DNA of 64,000 bases, taken from NCBI RefSeq assembly GCF_009569385.1, contig NZ_WBOF01000001.1, positions 3,978,001-4,042,000 on the forward strand. Reading direction: 5' to 3'. The notes beneath the pieces were generated by a model. That model saw only the letters and a list, made by a program, of their open reading frames with translations, was not told the origin of the DNA and searched no databases. Both the position numbers and the translations under genes were made by a program. The DNA comes from Streptomyces kaniharaensis. GTDB taxonomy: Bacteria; Actinomycetota; Actinomycetes; Streptomycetales; Streptomycetaceae. Position 1 is the stretch's first letter; each line of letters opens with the position of its first letter. Below, piece after piece: positions 58,681 through 64,000 of the stretch.

Positions 58681-58753
58681 GCCCCCGTTGTGTAGCGGCC
58701 TAGCACGCTGCCCTCTCACGGCAGTAGCGCCGGTTCGAATCCGGTCGGGGGTA
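58681..58753 (+). tRNA. tRNA-Glu (CTC), copy 3
   Basis: Identical to copies 1 and 2, anticodon CTC at 58715-58717. The bases after the discriminator happen to read CCA (58754-58756), unlike the other copies, so a 3' CCA may be encoded. Confidence 0.95.
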
Positions 58754-58765
58754 CCAGAGCAGGAA

Positions 58766-58787
58766 GCCGATGGGCTCGCCCATCGGC
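58766..58787 (+). terminator. Hairpin between tRNA-Glu copy 3 and tRNA-Gln copy 2
   Basis: CCGATGGG at 58767-58774 pairs with CCCATCGG at 58779-58786 (one more pair outside), loop CTCG, followed by CCTTGCTTTG. It may partly terminate transcription or mark an RNase processing site. Confidence 0.6.
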
Positions 58788-58800
58788 CCTTGCTTTGTGT

Positions 58801-58872
58801 TGGGGTATGGTGTAATTGGCAGCACGAGTGATTCTGGTTCATTTAGTCTAGGTTCGAGTCCTGGTACCCCAG
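58801..58872 (+). tRNA. tRNA-Gln (CTG), variant copy
   Basis: A 72-nt cloverleaf like the first tRNA-Gln except for two bases in the anticodon stem: position 28 is G (not C) and position 42 is U (not G), replacing a C-G pair with a G-U wobble. The anticodon CTG is at 58834-58836. CCA follows the discriminator (58873-58875) and may be encoded. Confidence 0.92.
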
Positions 58873-58883
58873 CCAGAAAAGAA

Positions 58884-58906
58884 GGCCCCGGTTTCCGGGG
58901 TCTTTT
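58884..58906 (+). terminator. Terminator of the tRNA cluster
   Basis: GGCCCCGG (58884-58891) pairs with CCGGGGTC (58895-58902) and is followed by TTTT. Confidence 0.8.
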
Positions 58907-58997
58907 CGCATTTCCGGGACAGTTCTCACCGGTCCGGCACGGTTCTTTCCGGGCGGTGCCCAATGCGGCAGGCCGGGACCGCCCCCGGAAATGCCCG

Positions 58998-59031
58998 AAG
59001 GGCCCCGCTCGACGTCGAGCGGGGCCCTTTT
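58998..59031. terminator. Bidirectional terminator between the tRNA cluster and ndgR
   Basis: A perfect 32-bp palindrome (58998-59029, centre GACGTC) with T residues after it, ending 16 nt from the ndgR stop on the opposite strand. The preceding 90 nt (58907-58997) show nothing else. Confidence 0.8.
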
Positions 59032-59046
59032 CGGTACGTCGGGTGA

Positions 59047-59760
59047 TCAGCTGCGGCGCAGGGCCTCGGTGAGCCGGTTCGCGGCTTCGATGATGGCCTG
59101 GGCGTGCAGGCGGCCCGGGTGGCGGGTCAGCCGCTCGATCGGGCCGGAGACCGAGACGGCGGCCACCACGCGGTTGGAGGGGCCGCGGACCGGCGCGGAG
59201 ACGGACGCGACGCCCGGCTCCCGCTCGCCGATCGACTGGGCCCAGCCGCGCCGCCGGACGCCGCTCAGCGCGGTGGCGGTGAAGCGGGCGCCCTGGAGGC
59301 CGCGGTGCAGCCGCTCGGGCTCCTCCCAGGCCAGCAGGACCTGGGCGGCCGAGCCGGCCTTCATCGGCAGGGTGCTGCCGACCGGGACGGTGTCCCGCAG
59401 GCCGGAGAGCCGCTCGGCGGCGGCTACGCAGATCCGCATCTCGCCCTGCCGGCGGTAGAGCTGTGCGCTCTCGCCGGTGACGTCGCGCAGGTGGGTCAGG
59501 ACCGGGCCCGCGGTGGCGAGCAGCCGGTCCTCGCCCGCCGCGGCGGAGAGTTCGGAGAGACGGGGGCCGAGGATGAAGCGCCCCTGCATGTCCCTGGTGA
59601 CCAGACGGTGGTGTTCCAGTGCGACGGCGAGTCTGTGGGCCGTGGGGCGTGCCAGACCGGTGGCGGCGACCAGCCCCGCCAACGTGGCGGGGCCCGACTC
59701 CAGTGCGCTCAGCACCAGAGCGGCCTTGTCGAGAACGCCGACGCCGCTAGTGTTGTCCAT
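59047..59760 (-). CDS. ndgR: IclR-family regulator NdgR (AreB-type), controls leucine synthesis
   Basis: A 237-residue IclR regulator. The helix-turn-helix lies in [34 protein letters not shown] sequence at residues 22-50, and the effector domain spans about 75-230 with [20 protein letters not shown] and [20 protein letters not shown]. NdgR/AreB is a conserved Streptomyces regulator divergent from leuCD that affects leucine metabolism and antibiotic production; the divergent leuC here supports that identity. ATG 59760 has no Shine-Dalgarno. TTGCGT and CAGTCT 17 nt apart on the minus strand place a start at the ATG, so it is likely leaderless. Confidence 0.92.
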   Translation of the reverse strand: MDNTSGVGVLDKAALVLSALESGPATLAGLVAATGLARPTAHRLAVALEHHRLVTRDMQGRFILGPRLSELSAAAGEDRLLATAGPVLTHLRDVTGESAQLYRRQGEMRICVAAAERLSGLRDTVPVGSTLPMKAGSAAQVLLAWEEPERLHRGLQGARFTATALSGVRRRGWAQSIGEREPGVASVSAPVRGPSNRVVAAVSVSGPIERLTRHPGRLHAQAIIEAANRLTEALRRS

Positions 59761-59766
59761 GCCCTA

Positions 59767-59812
59767 AGACTGCAGTCTCATTCCGCGAGACGCAAGTTCA
59801 ATCTTCCGCGAA
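59767..59812. promoter_or_regulatory. ndgR-leuC control region
   Basis: The 231-nt divergent region holds a 12-bp palindrome AGACTGCAGTCT (59767-59778), which overlaps the ndgR -10, and two copies of TTCCGCGA (59781-59788 and 59805-59812). The ndgR -35 (TTGCGT, minus strand) lies between them. These are the natural candidates for NdgR binding; a site over its own -10 suggests autorepression. No leader peptide is seen upstream of leuC. Confidence 0.55.
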
Positions 59813-59991
59813 AAGCGCCACTCTGGATGCAGCAGCCCGGGAGACACCCAGGATGCGGCCTCGGCAGAGCGTCCGCATCGTGGACACCGATCCGGCGTGC
59901 AGGTCGCGCGACGCGCTCCGCACAGGGCGGCGAAAGCTTTGACCTCGATGACACGAGAAGGCCGGCAACGCGGCCGGCTGGAGGGAATCCG

Positions 59992-61431
59992 ATGGGACGG
60001 ACACTCGCAGAGAAGGTCTGGGACGACCACGTCGTGCGGCGCGCGGAGGGCGAGCCGGACCTGCTCTTCATCGACCTGCACCTGCTCCACGAGGTGACCA
60101 GCCCGCAGGCCTTCGACGGCCTCCGGCTGGCCGGCCGGAAGGTCCGCCGCACCGATCTGACGATCGCCACCGAGGATCACAACACCCCGACCCTGGACAT
60201 CGACAAGCCGATCGCCGACCCGGTGTCCAAGGTCCAGCTGGAGACGCTGCGCCGCAACGCCGCCGAGTTCGGCGTCCGGATCCACTCGCTGGGCGACGTC
60301 GAGCAGGGCGTCGTGCACGTGGTCGGCCCGCAGCTCGGCCTGACCCAGCCCGGCATGACCGTGGTCTGCGGCGACTCCCACACCTCCACCCACGGCGCCT
60401 TCGGCGCGCTGGCGTTCGGCATCGGCACCAGCCAGGTCGAACACGTGCTGGCCACCCAGACGCTGCCGCTGGCGCCGTTCCGGACCATGGCCGTCACGGT
60501 CGAGGGCGAGCTGCCCGAGGGCGTCACCGCCAAGGACCTGATCCTGGCCGTCATCGCGAGGATCGGTACCGGCGGCGGCCAGGGTTACGTCCTGGAGTAC
60601 CGCGGTTCGGCGATCCGGAGCCTGTCGGTGGAGGCCCGGATGACCATCTGCAACATGTCCATCGAGGCGGGCGCCCGGGCCGGCATGATCGCCCCGGACG
60701 AGACCACCTTCGAGTACCTCGCCGGCCGTCCGCACGCCCCGCAGGGCGAGGACTGGGACGCCGCCGTCGCGTACTGGCGGACCCTGGTCACCGACGAGGA
60801 CGCGGTCTTCGACCACGAGATCTTCATCGACGCGAACGAGCTGACCCCGTTCGTCACCTGGGGCACCAACCCCGGCCAGGGCGCCCCGCTGGGCTCCAAC
60901 GTGCCGCACCCCGAGGACTTCGCCGACCCGCAGGAGCGCCTGGCCGCCGAGAACGCCCTGAAGTACATGGGGCTGGAGGCCGGCACCCCGCTGCGCGAGG
61001 TGAACGTCGACGCCGTCTTCGTCGGCTCCTGCACCAACGGTCGGATCGAGGACCTTCGGGCCGCCGCCGCCGTCCTGGAGGGCCGCCGGATCGCCGACGG
61101 CGTACGGATGCTGGTGGTCCCCGGCTCGGTACGGGTCGCCCTGCAGGCCGTCGAGGAGGGCCTGGACAAGGTCTTCACCGCGGCCGGTGCCGAGTGGCGC
61201 CACGCGGGCTGCTCGATGTGTCTGGGCATGAACCCCGACCAGCTCGCCCCCGGCGAGCGCTGCGCCTCCACCTCGAACCGCAACTTCGAGGGCCGGCAGG
61301 GCAAGGGCGGCCGCACCCACCTGGTCTCCCCGCAGGTCGCGGCGGCGACCGCCGTCCTGGGGCGCCTCGCCTCTCCCGCCGACCTGAATCCGTCCGACCT
61401 GGCGCACACCGACGTCACCGTGGAGGCCTGA
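59992..61431 (+). CDS. leuC: 3-isopropylmalate dehydratase, large subunit
   Basis: This 479-residue aconitase-family subunit isomerises 2- to 3-isopropylmalate with LeuD. The three cysteines binding the 4Fe-4S cluster are C347 (VGSCTNGR), C407 and C410 ([11 protein letters not shown]). [20 protein letters not shown] and LATQTLPL are further family blocks. ATG 59992 follows GGAGGG at 59980-59985. It is 3 nt upstream of leuD and divergent from ndgR, its probable regulator. Confidence 0.97.
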   Translation: MGRTLAEKVWDDHVVRRAEGEPDLLFIDLHLLHEVTSPQAFDGLRLAGRKVRRTDLTIATEDHNTPTLDIDKPIADPVSKVQLETLRRNAAEFGVRIHSLGDVEQGVVHVVGPQLGLTQPGMTVVCGDSHTSTHGAFGALAFGIGTSQVEHVLATQTLPLAPFRTMAVTVEGELPEGVTAKDLILAVIARIGTGGGQGYVLEYRGSAIRSLSVEARMTICNMSIEAGARAGMIAPDETTFEYLAGRPHAPQGEDWDAAVAYWRTLVTDEDAVFDHEIFIDANELTPFVTWGTNPGQGAPLGSNVPHPEDFADPQERLAAENALKYMGLEAGTPLREVNVDAVFVGSCTNGRIEDLRAAAAVLEGRRIADGVRMLVVPGSVRVALQAVEEGLDKVFTAAGAEWRHAGCSMCLGMNPDQLAPGERCASTSNRNFEGRQGKGGRTHLVSPQVAAATAVLGRLASPADLNPSDLAHTDVTVEA

Positions 61432-61434
61432 GCC

Positions 61435-62031
61435 ATGGAGAAGTTCACCACCCACACCGGCCGGGCCGTCCCGCTGCGCCGCAGCAACGTCGACACCGAC
61501 CAGATCATCCCGGCCCACTGGCTGAAGAAGGTCACCCGCTCCGGGTTCGAGGACGGGCTGTTCGAGGCCTGGCGCAAGGACGAGTCGTTCATCCTCAACC
61601 AGCCGGAGCGGCAGGGCGCCACGGTCCTGGTGGCCGGCCCCGAGTTCGGCACCGGCTCCTCCCGCGAGCACGCCGTCTGGGCGCTCCAGAACTACGGCTT
61701 CCACGCGGTCATCTCGTCGCGCTTCGCCGACATCTTCCGGGGGAACTCCCTCAAGAACGGCCTGCTGACCGTCGTCCTGCCGCAGGAGACGGTGGAACAG
61801 CTCTGGGTGCTCACCGAGAGTGACCCCGCGGCCGAGATCACCGTCGACCTGGAGGCCCGCGAGGTCCGGGCCGAGGGCCTCACCGCCTCCTTCGAGCTGG
61901 ACGACAACGTCCGCTGGAGGCTGCTGAACGGGCTGGACGACATCAGTATCACGCTGCAGAACGAGGCCGACATCGCGGCCTTCGAGGCGACCCGCCCCTC
62001 GTTCAAGCCCCGCACCCAGCCGGTCGCCTGA
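61435..62031 (+). CDS. leuD: 3-isopropylmalate dehydratase, small subunit
   Basis: A 198-residue swivel-domain partner of LeuC. It begins [20 protein letters not shown] and has [33 protein letters not shown] and [19 protein letters not shown], all standard. ATG 61435 follows the leuC stop by 3 nt. The terminator at 62066-62102 closes the operon. Confidence 0.97.
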   Translation: MEKFTTHTGRAVPLRRSNVDTDQIIPAHWLKKVTRSGFEDGLFEAWRKDESFILNQPERQGATVLVAGPEFGTGSSREHAVWALQNYGFHAVISSRFADIFRGNSLKNGLLTVVLPQETVEQLWVLTESDPAAEITVDLEAREVRAEGLTASFELDDNVRWRLLNGLDDISITLQNEADIAAFEATRPSFKPRTQPVA

Positions 62032-62065
62032 GATCCCTTCGGAACAAGCATTCTGACGATCCGCC

Positions 62066-62102
62066 GGATGGCCCGTCTCCCTCTCGGGGGGGCGGGTCAT
62101 CC
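62066..62102 (+). terminator. leuCD terminator
   Basis: GGATGGCCCG at 62066-62075 pairs with CGGGTCATCC at 62093-62102 with one G-T pair, around a 17-nt loop that itself can pair weakly. Confidence 0.65.
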
Positions 62103-62201
62103 GTCGTTCCGGAGCACGAGTTAGGGCCGTCGACCCACCCCCGATTGCCCATTTGGCTTTGCCGGAGAGGGCCCCGCGCATGCACAACTGCGGGTAGATG
62201 G

Positions 62202-62207
62202 CACAAT
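62202..62207 (+). promoter_or_regulatory. -10 element of the 115-residue protein gene
   Basis: CACAAT lies exactly 7 nt before ATG 62214 with no Shine-Dalgarno, predicting a leaderless transcript. Confidence 0.45.
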
Positions 62208-62213
62208 CAGTGC

Positions 62214-62561
62214 ATGCACCGGCACCATGAACCTCCGTACGCGGGCGGCGAACCCGCGGCACCGGAGTCCACGGGCCGGGGATCCGAACGCCGAATTGAC
62301 GAGCGGGTGGACGTCGCCTCCGCACCTGCTGAGGGGCCGGACGACCCGGAAGTCACAGCGCTCTACGCGCTTGTGGCCGAGCGGTTGAAGCAAGCTCACG
62401 ACCGCGTGCATGCGCTGAACGTGTCTGCCGATGCAAAGACCGCTCTCACCCGTCAACTCCTCATCGTCACCGAGACCGCCAAGCGCGATCTTCCGGAGGC
62501 GGCAAGGCGGTTGAGTCGCTTTGTACATGACCTCGACGCGGGGCACCCGCCCCGCGACTGA
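62214..62561 (+). CDS. 115-residue helical protein of unknown function
   Basis: The protein starts MHRHHEPPYAGGEPAAPEST, a disordered His/Pro-rich lead of about 45 residues. It continues as two or three helices (DPEVTALYALVAERLKQAHD, VSADAKTALTRQLLIVTETA, LPEAARRLSRFVHDLDAGHP). No catalytic motif is seen. The helical half resembles small conserved proteins found next to hupS in Streptomyces, as far as I recall, but no function is known. ATG 62214 is supported by the -10 at 62202-62207. Codon bias is weaker than in its neighbours, and an upstream in-frame start would add an implausible Cys/Arg-rich stretch. Confidence 0.65.
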   Translation: MHRHHEPPYAGGEPAAPESTGRGSERRIDERVDVASAPAEGPDDPEVTALYALVAERLKQAHDRVHALNVSADAKTALTRQLLIVTETAKRDLPEAARRLSRFVHDLDAGHPPRD

Positions 62562-62615
62562 GGTCGCCGACGCGCAAATCCATTGCGACACTAGGGTGAT
62601 TCGCGCGTTTGGTAA

Positions 62616-62644
62616 TTGAAAGTCCGCAGATACATACCTAACGT
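62616..62644 (+). promoter_or_regulatory. hupS promoter
   Basis: TTGAAA (62616-62621) and TAACGT (62639-62644) are 17 nt apart, placing the start near 62651 and leaving a 44-nt leader with AAGGGGA before GTG 62695. It lies in an A/T-rich island, suiting a highly expressed gene. Confidence 0.65.
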
Positions 62645-62694
62645 GCGAAAAGAACGGATGGAATCATCCGGCGCCCGTTTCCGAAGGGGAAGAC

Positions 62695-63405
62695 GTGAAC
62701 AAGGCTCAGCTTGTCGAAGCGGTGGCCGAGCAGCTGGGCGGTCGCAAGGCTGCCGCAGAGGCCGTCGACGCAGTGCTCGACACCATGGTCCGTGCCGTTG
62801 TGGCCGGTGACCGGGTCTCGGTCACCGGTTTCGGCACCTTCGAGAAGGTGGAGCGCTCCGCGCGCTTCGCTCGCAACCCGCAGACCGGCGAGCGCGTCAA
62901 GGTCAAGAAGACCTCGGTGCCCCGCTTCCGCCCGGGCCAGGGCTTCAAGGACCTGGTCAGCGGCAGCAAGAAGCTGCCGAAGGAAGGCCCCTCGGTGAAG
63001 AAGGCCCCCAAGGGCTCCCTCACCCCGGGCAAGGCCGGCGTCGCCGCCACCCCGGCCGCCAAGCGCGCCGCCACCAAGCGTGCCGCCACGGCCGCTGCCG
63101 CCGCTCCGGCCGCCAAGAAGGCCGCCGCCAAGAAGACGGCCACCACGGCTGCCGCCAAGAAGACCACGGCCACCGCCGCGAAGAAGGCGACCGCCACCAA
63201 GAAGACCACCGCCGCTGCCGCCAAGAAGACCACGGCCGCCGCGACCAAGAAGACGGCCGCCGCCGCCAAGAAGGCGACCACCACCGCCGCCGCCAAGAAG
63301 ACCACCGCCGCCGCCAAGAAGGCGACCACCACGGCCAAGAAGACGGCTCCGGCGAAGAAGACCACCACCCGCAAGACCACCGCGCGCAAGACCACCGCCA
63401 AGTAG
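62695..63405 (+). CDS. hupS: HU-family nucleoid protein with histone-like Lys/Ala tail (HupS)
   Basis: A 236-residue nucleoid-associated protein. Residues 1-92 are a normal HU domain: MNKAQLVEAVAEQLGGRKAA, VTGFGTFEKVERSARFARNP and the DNA-bending arm, ending FRPGQGFKDLVSG. Residues 93-236 are a histone H1-like tail of repeated AAKK, TAAAKK and ATKK units with almost only Ala, Lys and Thr. Such two-domain HU proteins are actinobacterial; in S. coelicolor HupS (SCO5556 as I recall) compacts DNA in spores. GTG 62695 follows AAGGGGA at 62684-62690. The tail length is prone to variation because its DNA is a run of near-repeats. Confidence 0.93.
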   Translation: MNKAQLVEAVAEQLGGRKAAAEAVDAVLDTMVRAVVAGDRVSVTGFGTFEKVERSARFARNPQTGERVKVKKTSVPRFRPGQGFKDLVSGSKKLPKEGPSVKKAPKGSLTPGKAGVAATPAAKRAATKRAATAAAAAPAAKKAAAKKTATTAAAKKTTATAAKKATATKKTTAAAAKKTTAAATKKTAAAAKKATTTAAAKKTTAAAKKATTTAKKTAPAKKTTTRKTTARKTTAK

Positions 63406-63439
63406 TCCCGCGCAGCAGTCCCTCGGACGGCTTCGAGAG

Positions 63440-63497
63440 AGAGCCGTGGCGCACCCCGTTCCGCGAATCGCGGAGAACGGGTCGCCACGGCTCTTTC
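63440..63497 (+). terminator. hupS terminator
   Basis: AGAGCCGTGGCG at 63440-63451 pairs perfectly with 63483-63494. An inner stem CCCGTTC/GAACGGG extends the structure, and TTT follows. Confidence 0.85.
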
Positions 63498-63571
63498 GAT
63501 TTCCGGGCGCTTGGTCGGCATTCGGCGCCGGACGGTCACCGGCCGCCTGTTTCGAGAGGGCCGGTGGCCGT

Positions 63572-63793
63572 TCAGGCCTCGGCCGGGTCGGGGAACGTCT
63601 GCAGCGTCACGAAGACCACCCGGCGGGCCTCGCCGCTGCCCTCGGTGCGGATCCGCACCCGCTGGCCGGGGCGCAGCAGCCGCAGGCCGCCGGCGTCGAA
63701 GGCGGCCGCGTCGAACGGCACCGGGGTCCCGTCGTCGAGCAGCACGGAACCGGCCCGGGTGTCGGGGTCGAAGGTGAACGCGGTGGCCTGCAT
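63572..63793 (-). CDS. Small OB-fold/cold-shock-like protein
   Basis: A 73-residue protein: MQATAFTFDPDTRAGSVLLD, DGTPVPFDAAAFDAGGLRLL, RPGQRVRIRTEGSGEARRVV. The alternation of short strands, the DGTPVPF turn and the LRPGQRVRI strand recall the cold-shock domain. The aromatic RNA-binding motifs of true CspA (KWFNxxKGFGFI) are absent, so nucleic-acid binding is uncertain. ATG 63793 begins the compact domain. It lies upstream of the cofC gene in transcription-independent order (cofC starts beyond the window). Confidence 0.65.
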   Translation of the reverse strand: MQATAFTFDPDTRAGSVLLDDGTPVPFDAAAFDAGGLRLLRPGQRVRIRTEGSGEARRVVFVTLQTFPDPAEA

Positions 63794-63877
63794 GTCAGCA
63801 GCATAGCGAGCTGGACCGACAGTCCCGGGTGCCGTCTCACGGGGCGTCCGTCGGCCGTCCGTCCGCCAGCTTGTCCG

Positions 63878-64000
63878 TCAGGAGCGCCCGAGCCGGGCGA
63901 ACAGGGCGCTGGTGTACGGGCCGACGCCGAGCGCCAGGGCCTCGCCGAGGTCCGGGCCGGTGTCGACGTCCCGGCGCACCGACTCCACGTCCGCCAAGCG
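63878..64000 (-). CDS. cofC: C-terminal end of 2-phospho-L-lactate guanylyltransferase (partial)
   Basis: The minus-strand frame runs from the right edge to TGA at 63880-63878, giving 40 residues: RLADVESVRRDVDTGPDLGE then ALALGVGPYTSALFARLGRS. The pattern DVDTxxDLxEALxLGVGP is the C-terminal signature of CofC, which makes the GMP-activated lactyl intermediate in coenzyme F420 synthesis. Its position after hupS agrees with other streptomycetes. The N-terminal catalytic part is outside the window. Confidence 0.65.
   Translation of the reverse strand, partial: RLADVESVRRDVDTGPDLGEALALGVGPYTSALFARLGRS

Larger units (their letters stand above)
58481..58753 (+). repeat. 100-bp perfect tandem repeat carrying tRNA-Glu
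   Basis: Units 58481-58580 and 58581-58680 are identical, and the third (58681-58753) is identical through the end of the tRNA. Each unit is tRNA-Glu plus a 27-nt spacer containing the hairpin ATCCC-GCAA-GGGAT. No differences are seen, so the array is recent or kept uniform by recombination. Confidence 0.95.

Noticed and set aside
58481..58753. CRISPR-like array
   Set aside because: The regular 100-bp repeats are tRNA-Glu genes with constant spacers, not unique spacers, and no cas gene is present.

Overview
The window is high-GC actinobacterial chromosome. Gene content and order look like the core of Streptomyces or its close relative Kitasatospora: an opp cluster, ligA, gatCAB, ilvBNC, serA, leuB, ilvE, cimA, two conservons, gltX, a tRNA-Gln/Glu cluster, ndgR, leuCD, hupS and cofC. 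From memory this follows the order around SCO5476-SCO5558 of S. coelicolor; I could not align it. Third codon positions are strongly G/C, many starts are GTG, and several genes appear to be leaderless (a -10 hexamer about 7 nt before the start codon).

Region by region. (1) 1-6811: end of an unidentified gene, then an oligopeptide ABC importer in the order permease C, binding lipoprotein A, permease B, ATPases D and F. A strong hairpin follows the binding-protein gene. (2) 6829-14638: membrane acyltransferase, TRIC-type membrane protein, IclR regulator, cysteine desulfurase, mnmA, LOG-family protein, short-chain dehydrogenase and a short MetE-like protein. The desulfurase and MnmA together fit tRNA 2-thiouridine synthesis. 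(3) 14657-22822: ligA, a GGDEF-EAL protein of the RmdB type, and gatC, gatA, a tiny membrane-protein gene and gatB. (4) 22823-29839: a 52-residue protein, a large ATP-binding LuxR (LAL) regulator and a membrane PAS-GGDEF-EAL protein with a degenerate EAL domain. (5) 29873-44008: branched-chain amino acid and serine biosynthesis. Two transcription attenuators are visible, one before ilvB and one before cimA, each with a short leader peptide rich in Ile/Leu/Val codons. A YfhO-like membrane protein and a Uma2-family gene interrupt this block. (6) 44076-54814: two adjacent conservons on the minus strand (sensor kinase-like CvnA, roadblock CvnB, DUF742 CvnC, GTPase CvnD). Their cvnB and cvnD genes are almost identical at DNA level while cvnA and cvnC have diverged. 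(7) 55397-58132: a 73-residue protein of unknown function, an FAH-family hydrolase and gltX. (8) 58234-58906: a tRNA transcription unit Gln-Glu-Glu-Glu-Gln with a clear promoter and perfect 100-bp tandem repeats. (9) 59047-64000: ndgR divergent from leuCD, a small conserved-looking protein, hupS (HU with a lysine/alanine tail), a small OB-fold-like protein and the end of cofC.

Taken together, BCAA synthesis (ilvBNC, ilvE, leuB, leuCD, cimA) is spread over about 32 kb. It appears controlled both by ribosome-mediated attenuation and by NdgR. c-di-GMP turnover (two GGDEF-EAL proteins) and conservon G-protein signalling point to developmental control. I see no insertion sequence, prophage, integrase or CRISPR array. 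I did not find a clearly undescribed multi-gene system. The observations most worth following are the concerted evolution of the two conservons, the tandem tRNA amplification, the two attenuators, the 33-bp repeats at the leuB stop codon, and the repeat-bearing 73-residue protein.
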